Part shown: piece by piece, positions 15,339-24,048 of the stretch
Layout of the letters: the number at the start of each line of letters is the position of its first letter
Numbering within the stretch: the stretch's first letter is position 1
NCBI GenBank assembly: GCA_963691885.1
Contig: OY829843.1
Span: 1,984,001-2,048,000, forward strand
Origin: G963691885 sp963691885
GTDB lineage: Bacteria; Pseudomonadota; Alphaproteobacteria; UBA8366; Aestuariispiraceae
DNA: 64,000 nt
Reading direction: 5' to 3'
Notes under the pieces: model-generated
What the model saw: the letters and a program-made list of their open reading frames with translations, nothing else
The model's database searches: none
Told to the model about the DNA's origin: nothing
Translations under genes and position numbers: made by a program

Positions 15339-17075
15339 TCAAATTGCCAATTTCGATTCAAAATAGTCCGGTAACCCTTCGTCAGATTTGAGAACCCGGA
15401 GCTCAAAATAAAACCCGTTCGGTGTGTCAGTGCCTGTACATGGTCGACCATGATGAGTTTCAACATAACGAAGTGCTCCCCCACTTTGGTCGGCGATTGA
15501 TTTGCTTATCCATAATCCCAACCCTAATCCTTTACTCTCTCTGTTTGGGTCGAGGGAAAACAGGTCGTCGGGATCTGAAACTTCCAACGGGGGGCCATAG
15601 TCTTGGACAACAACAGAAATCCATTGTCCATCGGTTGCGTTCACGCTGATTGTGATCTTGCTGGCGTTTCTTTCAATCGTGCTGCGAACGCTGTTGGTCG
15701 TCAAATTCAACAAAACTTGTCGCAGATTGCTCTCGTTCATCGCAACACTAAAGTCCGGGGAGTCCCCCAGAATCTCGAATTTAATTTTGCCCGTTGATTT
15801 GTCCGCTTTGAGGATTCCAAGCGTTTCCTCAATTACGTTTTTCAAGTTGGATGTGGGAGGTTCATGATCTGGAATGGTTGAGAAACTACGCATTTTGCCT
15901 ACCACCTGTGCTGCGTGATTTATTGCCAGTTCCGCCGTGTTCAGATTTTTGTTTATTCCCCCGGTGTTCGTTGACCCATGTGAATAAGCGTGCGCTGCGC
16001 TTTGAATGGAGAAAAGTGCGGATTGCAGGGGAGTGCTAAGTTCGTGCGTTATTGTGCTTCCAATTTTTTCGATTGAGAGCAAAGCCCCAGCTTTGGTCAG
16101 AGCTTTGTTTGAATTAATGAGCATTTGAGTTCTCTCATCGATATTTTTGACGAATTCTATGATTACCATGCCAGCAATTGCATTCGCCTGAATTGCAGAT
16201 TGATATGCGACTGCGTCGCCGACAAGGCCTACTACCTTTACGGCAAAAATCAGAAGGAGCGATCCTGTGAAATTCGCAATGACCAGGGTACTCATGGTTT
16301 GTCTGGTTGCTAAGATGAGTAAAGGTAAAAGAGTTAAAATAAACCCGAACAAGAGTGGGAGACTGGGTTCGTATTTGCCCCGCAACAGAGCGATAGTGGC
16401 TGGTACCAGTGTTATGGCGAACAGGGTTAATACATCGGGTTTTAAAAATGTATTTTTTTGCGTGTCCTTAAGCCAGTCCACCAGCCAAAGTTTGCCTGGG
16501 GCAGCAGACGTCCCAAATAGTTTCAGGCCTACAATGAAAAACACCGGACCGATGATCATAGCGCCAACATAATCCCCAATCCACCAGCTGAGCCAGATAT
16601 CCAGTCCAACCGAAATGGGCAAGTATCCAAGATTGACTTGTACGGTTATGCCCAAGAGAGCTGCGCCCAAAGCGCCAAGCAGCATTGAAAATGTAAAGGA
16701 AAGGGCTCGAATTGGTGGCGGCGATTCATAGGCGCTAACCAAGGTTGATATACGTTCTGATAGTTTCAAGGCTAACCAGTATGGGCCGGTATGTGTTATT
16801 GCCGCGGCGATGGCGACAATAAGTGCGCTCGTGAATTCTACCTGTTCATTGTATTCGTAGTGAGCGTACAGCGCGACAACAAATGCGCAGATGACGGCGC
16901 GGATCAAACCGCTTCCTTTCCACAGTAAAAGGATCGCTACGGTCAGACCAGCGGGCGCATACCATAAACTTGCAAAAGGAGCATATTCGAATGCGGCGGA
17001 AATATGCCATAAAGCGAGATAAGGTATCGGCAAGCCCAATGTAATTGCTAGCTGTTTCACCGTCGAAATGTTCAT
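15339..17075 (-). CDS. MASE1-domain sensor histidine kinase
   Basis: A 578-residue membrane kinase. The first about 300 residues are a MASE1-like integral membrane sensor (WYAPAGLTVAILLLWKG, then many hydrophobic spans). A HisKA segment follows with the phospho-His in TITHELSTPLQSALFS, then a HATPase domain (VLLNLTTNSVRS, VVQDYGPP, GLGLGLWISKSIADQSGGAL). I chose the ATG at 17075 (MNISTVKQL...). The upstream ATG at 17123 lies in the terminal inverted repeat of the IS630 element, so those 16 codons are created by the insertion. Originally the gene was the second of a STAS-kinase-FixJ operon. Confidence 0.9.
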   Translation of the reverse strand: MNISTVKQLAITLGLPIPYLALWHISAAFEYAPFASLWYAPAGLTVAILLLWKGSGLIRAVICAFVVALYAHYEYNEQVEFTSALIVAIAAAITHTGPYWLALKLSERISTLVSAYESPPPIRALSFTFSMLLGALGAALLGITVQVNLGYLPISVGLDIWLSWWIGDYVGAMIIGPVFFIVGLKLFGTSAAPGKLWLVDWLKDTQKNTFLKPDVLTLFAITLVPATIALLRGKYEPSLPLLFGFILTLLPLLILATRQTMSTLVIANFTGSLLLIFAVKVVGLVGDAVAYQSAIQANAIAGMVIIEFVKNIDERTQMLINSNKALTKAGALLSIEKIGSTITHELSTPLQSALFSIQSAAHAYSHGSTNTGGINKNLNTAELAINHAAQVVGKMRSFSTIPDHEPPTSNLKNVIEETLGILKADKSTGKIKFEILGDSPDFSVAMNESNLRQVLLNLTTNSVRSTIERNASKITISVNATDGQWISVVVQDYGPPLEVSDPDDLFSLDPNRESKGLGLGLWISKSIADQSGGALRYVETHHGRPCTGTDTPNGFYFELRVLKSDEGLPDYFESKLAI

Positions 17076-17108
17076 ATGGTGTTCAGTTGCCTCGTGGCCA
17101 AGGTAAGT

Positions 17109-17110
17109 TA
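17109..17110. repeat. IS630 TA target duplication, left
   Basis: TA at 17109-17110 and at 18163-18164 flank the element directly, as expected for IS630, which duplicates TA. Confidence 0.75.
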
Positions 17111-17123
17111 GAGTTGTTTTCAT

Positions 17124-17699
17124 TTAATCGTACGCATAGTTAGCGCCTGCGAAGAAGTTCCAGCACTCCGTTTCGGTGAAGAGATCGCATATTGACCCTG
17201 TTGCGTTTGTAAGGTCATCGAATGTTCTGGCCTCGGCCTTTCTGAGATGGGCTTTTAATTTTGAGAAGGCTTGTTCGATTGGGTTCAGGTCTGGCGAATA
17301 GGGTGGCAGGAACAGGAACCATGCACCGATGTCGTGCAAGGTTTCAGCGGCACGGTCACTTTTATGGGCGGCGAGATTATCGAGGATAACGACATCGCCT
17401 CGGCTCAGCGTTGGGGCGAGCTGTGTCTCGACATAGGTCTCAAAGGCGACCTTGGTCATGGGGGCGTTGAGGATCCATGGTGCGGTGAGGCCGCCGCAGC
17501 GCAATCCCGCGATAAAGGTTTGCGTGCGCCAATGACCGAACGGCGTATGCATGACAAGGCGTTGGCCTTTGGGCGCGCGGCCTCTAAGCCGGGTCATCTT
17601 GGTTGTGGTCGCCGTTTCATCAATAAAAACAAGCCGATGTGGGTCGAGCCGCATGAGAGGTTGTCGCCGGATGATCCAGTGATGACGCGCGCGGCGCAC
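17124..17699 (-). CDS. IS630 transposase, catalytic (DDE) part
   Basis: The frame holds the DDE domain: first Asp in RLVFIDETATTTKMTRLRG, second in DVVILDNLAAHKSD, Glu in PPYSPDLNPIEQAFSKLK. It lacks its own convincing start. Together with the frame at 17701-18081 it would make one IS630 protein if the ribosome, or a one-base change, shifts frame at the run of eight A residues after GYRYKK (minus strand, near 17735-17745). Whether the shift is programmed or a mutation cannot be decided here. Confidence 0.85.
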   Translation of the reverse strand: MRRARHHWIIRRQPLMRLDPHRLVFIDETATTTKMTRLRGRAPKGQRLVMHTPFGHWRTQTFIAGLRCGGLTAPWILNAPMTKVAFETYVETQLAPTLSRGDVVILDNLAAHKSDRAAETLHDIGAWFLFLPPYSPDLNPIEQAFSKLKAHLRKAEARTFDDLTNATGSICDLFTETECWNFFAGANYAYD

Positions 17700-17700
17700 A

Positions 17701-18081
17701 TCAGCGCGCTCTTGTTCCCGTGCCCGCAGCGTTTTTTTTATAGCGGTATCCCGCCTTAATCAGAAACCGGCATAGCGTCGCCTTGCTGGTCTTAACCCCC
17801 AGCGTCGCACTCAATTCGTCCGCCAATTCCCTGAGCGTGATATCGGGCTGTGCATCGACAAGGTCAATGACAAACGCTCTATAGGGTTCGAGCGTCCCGG
17901 TGCCGACAGGACGACGACGACCAGGGCCGCACAATCCGCGACCTTGACGGAACCGCTGCATCAACTTGATCGCAAAGCTTGGGCTGACACCGTAAAGGCG
18001 TGCCGCTGATCGGCACGAGTGACCGGCAATAACGTAAGAAAAAATACGCTCCCGCAAATCCATCGAAATGACTGATGACAT
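17701..18081 (-). CDS. IS630 transposase, N-terminal HTH part
   Basis: The frame encodes the N-terminal winged/HTH region (MSSVISMDLRERIFSYVIAG, HSCRSAARLYGVSPSFAIKL, then the second HTH ITLRELADELSATLGVKTSK) and ends shortly after GYRYKK at an A-run. The correct continuation (TLRAREQERADVRRARHHW) lies in the next frame. The ATG at 18081 follows GGAG at suitable spacing. Confidence 0.83.
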   Translation of the reverse strand: MSSVISMDLRERIFSYVIAGHSCRSAARLYGVSPSFAIKLMQRFRQGRGLCGPGRRRPVGTGTLEPYRAFVIDLVDAQPDITLRELADELSATLGVKTSKATLCRFLIKAGYRYKKNAAGTGTRAR

Positions 18082-18161
18082 AATCCCGGTCTCCAAAATA
18101 AAAACAGGGAATCATGCTTCGTAGAAATCTCAAAACCGATTCCGACTAAACGGAACCCGCT

Positions 18162-18527
18162 CTAGAGGTTTTCTTCAGCTGTCACGGCAACATCGTTTCT
18201 GTGCATTGAAGATGAAAATTTTCCACAAGAAACAGGCGACAAAAAGCAGTTTAAACAAGCGAATTTGTTGCCGTTGCATTCAACTATGACAGGCAGTTTG
18301 TTTTTTGCGATTACGACCCTTAGGCCTTCAAAAAACACAAGTGCTTCAGCTGTCAGGGCAAAACTGTTTCTTATATCCCACACAATACTCTGGCATTGCT
18401 TTGCGCTGAGCAATTCCACTGCTTTTAAGAACATGCTATGAAGATCGTCTTCTGTGACGTCACAGCCCGACCTCGGTTTGATGATTGCCTTTTCACCTTG
18501 AACAGAAAATTCAACTCGTTGCAACAA
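18162..18527 (-). CDS. STAS-like domain protein, stop codon altered by IS630
   Basis: A 121-residue protein with a STAS-like alternation (MLQRVEFSVQGEKAIIKPRS, QSIVWDIRNSFALTAEALVF, LPVIVECNGNKFACLN) and several Cys in the last third. It probably regulates, or is regulated by, the adjacent two-component system. The reading frame ends AEENL-stop. The stop is now TAG, whose last base comes from IS630; without the element the bases read TAA, so the product is unchanged. The start is a TTG at 18527 preceded by GGAG; this choice is uncertain. Before the insertion it lay about 34 bases upstream of the kinase start. Confidence 0.7.
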   Translation of the reverse strand: MLQRVEFSVQGEKAIIKPRSGCDVTEDDLHSMFLKAVELLSAKQCQSIVWDIRNSFALTAEALVFFEGLRVVIAKNKLPVIVECNGNKFACLNCFLSPVSCGKFSSSMHRNDVAVTAEENL

Positions 18528-18865
18528 TCCAACTTCTCCAAAGTCAAGGCTTTATCAGAATACCTCTCTCGCAGTCGAATGGATGCCGACTACACATACA
18601 AACTAGCATATGTGTTTCTGTCGCGCACCAGTACCCATTACGGGTTTTGGCGAAAATTCATTTTTTGTTACTTTGAAAATTGGTAGGCGATGTTCGGAAA
18701 ACAGCAATTATTGCATAGAGATTGTAAAATATCCCAAACAGGTATCTTGATGTTTCAAAAAGGCAGTCATTGAACCTGCAAACTCAAGAAGACCGTTGTG
18801 CGGTATCAGACCACTTCAACTCTTTGACTGTTAGCCTGATTCGACGTTGTTACAGTGCGTGTCCG
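18528..18865. other. Intergenic stretch without recognised features
   Basis: No supported coding frame is visible. The part next to 18527 should hold the original promoter of the STAS-kinase-FixJ operon; I cannot place it. Confidence 0.4.
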
Positions 18866-19429
18866 CTATATATCCTGGCGTTGGCCGAGCCAGACTTCCT
18901 GGGCTTGGACCCTGATGATTGCGACGCGTTGTTGAACCTCTTCATCGGTGATGGAACTGACCGGGTGGTCGATCACGATCGGGCGCAGGTCGGGCATGCC
19001 GATGGCGGTGCGGGTCAGGCGGGTTTCGTTGACAAACTCAGTGGTGATGATCGGGGCGGCGGGAATGCCCTTTTCCTCCAGCGCGATCGAGTCGCGGATA
19101 CAGCAGGAACAGCAGGATCCGCAATCGCCAATCGCGGTCAATACAATGTCGTTTTCGCCGGCGATCTTTTCAATCAGTTCAGGGGGCGCGTCGGTTGAGA
19201 AGCCATGTGTCTTCACATAGTAATTGACGCTCGCAAACTCGATCTCTGAAGACAGCGCCGAGGCGGCCCCGCGCAGCAGTTTATTCGCGTTCCATTTCGA
19301 GTTATCGAGAATGCCAAGGCGCAAACCGTCGAGCGTGTTTTTGCGCGTGGCAAGGGGGCGGTTGTCTACCGCGACGATGCCGCATGGGTCAAAGATCTCA
19401 TATCCCTGATATATCGGATTATCCAACAT
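18866..19429 (-). CDS. UGSC-family protein, cysteine form
   Basis: The 187-residue protein contains IGDCGSCCSCCIRDSIALEE, the U-G-S-C family signature with Cys in place of selenocysteine. Adjacent parts (EKGIPAAPIITTEFVNETRL, MPDLRPIVIDHPVSSITDEE) match the same family, which also has an N-terminal repeat of a GILDNSKWNAN-type segment. UGSC proteins are redox or sulfur-linked proteins of uncertain chemistry. A strong ribosome binding site (AGGAGG) precedes the ATG. It follows the next gene upstream (19445-20563) by 15 bases, so the two are one operon, probably under the LysR regulator at 20680. Confidence 0.78.
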   Translation of the reverse strand: MLDNPIYQGYEIFDPCGIVAVDNRPLATRKNTLDGLRLGILDNSKWNANKLLRGAASALSSEIEFASVNYYVKTHGFSTDAPPELIEKIAGENDIVLTAIGDCGSCCSCCIRDSIALEEKGIPAAPIITTEFVNETRLTRTAIGMPDLRPIVIDHPVSSITDEEVQQRVAIIRVQAQEVWLGQRQDI

Positions 19430-19444
19430 GCTTATCCTCCTGAT

Positions 19445-20563
19445 TTAGAGCGCGCAAAAACCGTCGTCGCAATTCGGGTCGACAAGGGCCTGACCGTCCT
19501 CAACGGGTCGCAAGACGGGATTATTCATATGGCCCCATCCGGGAATAAAGGCCGAGAAGCGCCCGGCATCGCCGCCAATGACGAAGAGGTGGATCCGCTC
19601 TGCATTCTCGACAATGGGGATCCAGCTGTCCGGCTCACGCTTATACCATTTTGGCAGGTTGCGATTATACACTTTGCCATAGCGATGGTCGCGGGAATGG
19701 GCCGCAAAGCGATTGCCCGAATGCATCCACAAATAGTTCTTGATGTCATGCCGCGTCCAGCCATGCTTGGCGATGGTGCGGGCATGTTCCAGGCCAAGGG
19801 TCACCGTGCAATGACCGCTCAACACAGAGGTGTTGGAGGCGACGGTGCTCATCGACGAACAGATTGTGTCCAGGATGCCTTCCGGGTCATTGCATTGATG
19901 GTCAGTGACGCTGTGCGGTGCCTCTGCGGCAATGGCAAACACGGTGGAGACATCGGGGTCATAGCCCTGTTCCACATGATAGGGGGCAAAGGGGCTGGCC
20001 TCTTCATTCTCGCAGATGCAATAGGTGTATTTGGCCGGGTTGCCCAGCGTGCACTTATCCAGATCCGGTGCACGGCCACCTCCGACATTCAGCATGATCA
20101 GGCGGATTGCCCGACCAATCGTGGCATTGGCGCGGTTCCCGGACCCAAAGGCGTTTGCGCCGCCATTCATGCCGATCTTCTGTGCAATCGGGCCGTTTAC
20201 AATCACCAGCGGAGAGGCCATATGGGTTGTCGCCTGAACACCGTTCAGGTTGAACGGACGGTTTGTCATCGCCAGCAGGGCGGCGCGCACCACCGGCGCG
20301 TATTCCGGCAGGCACCCGGCCATGATCATGTTGATGGCCAGCACTTCGCGGGTTAGGGCGCCCCAACGCGGCGCCACCTTGCATTCCACAAAGCCGGGAT
20401 CACCGCCAAGCGCTTCGACAAAGATCTCGATCTTTTCGCGGGTTGGCGGCACCACCGGCAAACCATCGGTCCAGCCCCGGTTGAAATATTCTTCAATCAG
20501 ATCGGCATCGGCCGCGCCGGACATTCCGGGCTCAGAGATTGAAACCGCTTCGACAGTGCTCAC
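19445..20563 (-). CDS. Conserved protein of unknown function paired with UGSC protein
   Basis: A 372-residue protein, start GTG at 20563 with GGGAGG just upstream. It begins with DLIEEYFNRGWTDGLPVVPP and carries several Cys and His (VECKVAPRW, YCICENEEAS, SGHCTVTLGLEHA, MHSGNRFAAHSRDH) and a Cys pair at the very C-terminus (NCDDGFCAL). In relatives I recall, this protein type neighbours UGSC-family genes. I do not assign an activity. A metal- or thiol-dependent enzyme would fit the residues, but that is inference. Confidence 0.65.
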   Translation of the reverse strand: MSTVEAVSISEPGMSGAADADLIEEYFNRGWTDGLPVVPPTREKIEIFVEALGGDPGFVECKVAPRWGALTREVLAINMIMAGCLPEYAPVVRAALLAMTNRPFNLNGVQATTHMASPLVIVNGPIAQKIGMNGGANAFGSGNRANATIGRAIRLIMLNVGGGRAPDLDKCTLGNPAKYTYCICENEEASPFAPYHVEQGYDPDVSTVFAIAAEAPHSVTDHQCNDPEGILDTICSSMSTVASNTSVLSGHCTVTLGLEHARTIAKHGWTRHDIKNYLWMHSGNRFAAHSRDHRYGKVYNRNLPKWYKREPDSWIPIVENAERIHLFVIGGDAGRFSAFIPGWGHMNNPVLRPVEDGQALVDPNCDDGFCAL

Positions 20564-20679
20564 ATTCGCCTCCCGTCCTTCTCGGTGGATTAAAGAATTT
20601 ATCAGTAGTATCCGAATAATGCCAAAACCATTCTAATATCGATTATTGTTTCAATAACTGCATTAATGGGTTTGGCGCA

Positions 20680-21597
20680 TCAGGTCTTGGGCCAGTGTTC
20701 CCGAATGGTTTGCAGCAGCCCTTCAGCTGCAGGGGAAAGCACACGGTCTTTCAGTTTTACCAACCCGATATCCAGGGAGATCCGTGGCTCCTCAACCTTC
20801 AGCCTAACGAGACCGTCGGCCAGAGTGCCGCTGATCGAGGCGGAGGGTACAAACCCGACACCGGCACCGGCCCGCACAATACTGAGCAGTGTCGGTATTT
20901 GGGAGACGACGACCGTGTGGTGCAGGCGTATGCCCCGGATTGCCGCATTCCTGTCCAGGACCTGTCGCGTCTGGGATTCAGGTGGCATGGAGACGAGGGG
21001 TATGTCCACCAGGTCGTCAAACCTGATCACCTCGCGCCGGGCCCTTGCGAGACGGTGGGACTGACCGACGACCAGATCAAAATGCCCCTCGCCCAGGCGC
21101 AGCGTCTCCATTGTGTCCGGGATATCGGCCAGATAGTTAAGGCCGAAATCCGCGACACCGCTTTTCACATCGTCGACAACGTTGCCGTGAATGCTGTCGC
21201 GAACATGGATCTCGATGCCGGGACGGTCTTCTCGATAGGCGGCGATCGCCTGCGGCAGGACGCCATTGGCCAGGGATATGATGCTGCTGATGATCACCTG
21301 GCCGCGTTTCTGTTCCGCCAGTTCGCGCATGCTCTCGACCGTGATCCGCAGATCATTGGTGATGCGCTGGGCAACCGCGATGAACTCGCGCCCGGCCTCT
21401 GTAATCTCGACGGTCCGGGTCGTGCGCTCAAACAGTTGAACGCCCAATATATCTTCAACGCGTTTGATCGATCGGGTCAGCGCCGGCTGCGAGGTGCGCA
21501 GCGCAGAGGCCGCCGCCACAAAACTGCGATACTCCGCCACCGCCAGCACAGCGGCCATATGACGGGCATTGATATCCGGGATAAATGACGGGTCCAC
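20680..21597 (-). CDS. LysR-family transcriptional regulator
   Basis: The 305-residue protein has the LysR HTH at residues about 10-70 (MAAVLAVAEYRSFVAAASAL, RTSQPALTRSIKRVEDILGV, QLFERTTRTVEITEAGREF) and a periplasmic-binding-like effector domain. The start is a GTG at 21597; an ATG at 21561 is also possible and would shorten the N-terminus. It is transcribed in the same direction as, and lies upstream of, the UGSC pair, with 116 bases between, so it probably regulates that pair or is partly cotranscribed. Its upstream region is shared with the divergent glycosyltransferase gene at 21821. Confidence 0.9.
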   Translation of the reverse strand: MDPSFIPDINARHMAAVLAVAEYRSFVAAASALRTSQPALTRSIKRVEDILGVQLFERTTRTVEITEAGREFIAVAQRITNDLRITVESMRELAEQKRGQVIISSIISLANGVLPQAIAAYREDRPGIEIHVRDSIHGNVVDDVKSGVADFGLNYLADIPDTMETLRLGEGHFDLVVGQSHRLARARREVIRFDDLVDIPLVSMPPESQTRQVLDRNAAIRGIRLHHTVVVSQIPTLLSIVRAGAGVGFVPSASISGTLADGLVRLKVEEPRISLDIGLVKLKDRVLSPAAEGLLQTIREHWPKT

Positions 21598-21820
21598 TTT
21601 CTAATTTATACCTCCGATCAAACATTTTGCCAGTTAATCTACCTCATGACATTCCGTTTGCTATCAAGTTTCGTTCCGGAATGGCTACGAGGTCTAAGGG
21701 AAGCTTAGCTGGGAACAGGCGCATTCGACCGGTTGGTGATGTCAGGTTCTACCGTCTTGAAGTCTTGCTAGGGCACCGCTATTTTCGAAGCCGCAACTTG
21801 GGCGGTATGTTTGAGATATT

Positions 21821-23796
21821 ATGGCACGCGCAGATAAAGCAATTGCCCTGCATAAGGCTGGTCAATTTCAAAAGGCTATAGCACTTTATCGTAAACTTGA
21901 ACCTGAGGCGCGCCGATCCGCGGAATTCTGGTGCCTCTACGGCGATGCGCTGTTGAGGGTCAATAAAACCCGTCAAGCTGCCGATTGTTTTGAAAAGGCA
22001 TTGACCCTATCACCAGGAAATCCGGCTGCATTGGGTCCTTTGTCTATTGCATTAGTGACATTGAAACGTTACCGCGACGCAGAGGGTGTGTTGCGCAATC
22101 TGATTGCAAGGAATTCAGGCGACAGCATTGCCAAGATCAACCTGGCAAGGGTCCTCGTTGAGACCAACAGGCCGAAGGAGGCCAACGAAACCCTGGGCAA
22201 TGTTTCAAAGGCAGGATTGGGGCCGTCGGAGTTAGCAATCCTGTTGGAAACCCGTGTTGACGCCCTTCTAGGGGAAGAACGTTATGCGGAGGCGATATCA
22301 ACCACCCAGGAGATTGTTCGGACGCAATCCGAGAAAACCCAAGACCGTGTCGCCGCGCTGCGCCGATTGTTGAACGTGGCTACGTCAGCCAGAGCCGGCA
22401 CCATCACCCTGTCGACCCTGGACGCATTGAAAGCAGAAGGTGCCACCGAGAAATTTGACGCTGCCCAACGGGGAAACGCCTTTTCTTGGCTTTACCAACC
22501 GCATCAGGCCTATCACTGGTACACTCTGGCAGTGGAACAGAACCCAGAGGCGCTTCGAACCAGGCAGGCCCTTTTGCAAGCGGCACTGTACCTGCCCAAT
22601 ATCACCCTGCCTGAAATATACAGGACCAATAATGAATACGGCCAGCTGGTTGCCAAACAACATCGAAGCAAAAAGACAAATCAGAGGCCCTTGCGCGTCG
22701 CGGCGGATAATGAACCTCTAAGGCTCGGTTTTTCCTCTGCCGATTTTACAACGCATCCGGTGGCAATTTTTATGGCGCCGGTGTTTGAGGAACTGTCGCG
22801 CCGAGATGTTGTTTTTCATTGCTATTATGAACGTCACTATCAGGATCCATACACGGAACGGATCCGATCGCTGTGCACAGAGTGGCGTGTCACCGCAGAC
22901 CTGGATGACGCTGCATTCATTGATGCTGTTCGCAAGGACAAGCTGGATATACTTGTCGACTTATCCGGCCACACGGATCAGTCCCGCATCAATGCATTTG
23001 CCCACCGGATGGCGCCGTGCAGGTCAGCTGGGCAGGTTATCCTGCGACAACAGGGATGCCTGAGATGGACTACATTATTGCTGATGCAGTGCAGATCAGG
23101 CCGGGTGACGAGACCTATTATTCGGAGGTGCCCGTTCGGTTGCCTCATAATTATGTATGCTTTGATAAACCCTCTCCGTATGTTGAACTGTCTTTGGAAG
23201 CGCCATTTCTGAAAAATGGATTCGTCACTTTCGGTTGCACCAATTCGAGCCGAAAAATTAATGAACCTCTTCTGGATTGCTGGATGCGGATTCTGGTTGC
23301 AGCGCCAACCGCCCGTCTTTTGATGCGGTACAAAGAAATGGATGGTGCTGCTATGTCCGCTCTCATCGAAGCCGCATGTGCCCGTCATGGTGTCGATGGG
23401 GACCGTATTGAAACGCGAGGGAAAGGTAGCCGCACTGAAATCTTGGAAACCTATAACGAGATTGATATTTGCCTTGATACATTTCCCTATTCCGGCGGGT
23501 TAACTGTCTTAGAGGCGTTGTATATGGGCACACCAACCCTCACGTTTCCCGGTGCAACCTATGCCAGCCGACATTCCGCCTCACATCTGGAAGCGGCGGG
23601 TTTTCCGGAACTGGTTATGGATTGTGTCGAGGCCTATACGGAAGAGGCCATCGATATGGCCAACAAACCTGATCGGTTAAAGGCATACGGACCAGCGATG
23701 CGGGAGAAGTTCCTCAACTCGCCCTTTTTCGATTATGGGGGGTTTACGGACCATCTTCTGACCGAGTTTGCAGACTTGCGTAAGAAACAGCTGTGA
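21821..23796 (+). pseudogene. SPINDLY-type TPR O-GlcNAc transferase, frameshifted
   Basis: The first frame (21821 to about 23017) has TPR repeats (ALHKAGQFQKAIALYRKLEP, FEKALTLSPGNPAALGPLSI) and the start of a GT41 catalytic domain (LRLGFSSADFTTHPVAIFMA, DILVDLSGHT). At about 23018 a single missing base, in CCG(G)TGCAG, shifts the frame. The second frame continues VQVSWAGYPATTGMPEMDYI through KNGFVTFGCTNSSRKI and FPYSGGLTVLEALYMGTPTL to the stop at 23796. Joined, the protein is about 658 residues and full length. Such enzymes glycosylate proteins such as flagellins. As read it is broken; a sequencing error is possible because no other damage is seen. Confidence 0.85.
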
Positions 23797-24048
23797 AACA
23801 AGCGATTGGCGCGCCGCCGCATAATAAACGTGCTTCCAATGCATCATCGTTGGGTCAAACCTGCCGATGCATATTGGTCAACTCTTCGATGACGGCAGTC
23901 TCGGTTTCTGGGCTTGGCTCACCCTAGACTATTTTATTTCCAGAGTTATCCGAGGATTGTGTAATTTGATCGAAATATCATCTTCTATAGGCGGCAATCA
24001 TCAAACTCAGAACTGCTGCAACAGAGGTTGAACGAAACATCGCCTGCG
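23797..24048. other. Intergenic stretch
   Basis: The convergent interval between the glycosyltransferase and the hydrolase gene shows no frame or RNA. No clear terminator hairpin with a T-run was seen. Confidence 0.4.

Larger units (their letters stand above)
17111..18162 (-). mobile_element. IS630-family insertion sequence (1052 bp)
   Basis: The boundaries are set by imperfect inverted repeats, GAGTTGTTTTCATTTAATCG at 17111-17130 and the inverse of GAGCGGGTTCCGTTTAGTCG at 18143-18162 (14 of 20 match), each followed by TA. The two minus-strand frames inside encode an HTH part and a DDE part of the transposase. The element landed in the stop codon of the STAS gene at 18162, leaving that protein unchanged, and separates it from the kinase gene. 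Confidence 0.85.

Noticed and set aside
19529..20356. Long plus-strand open frame (275 codons)
   Set aside because: It is antisense to the UGSC-partner gene at 19445-20563, which has a ribosome binding site and operon context. The antisense frame has neither.
20695..21588. Long plus-strand open frame (297 codons)
   Set aside because: It is antisense to a clear LysR regulator; the frame is a by-product of codon bias.
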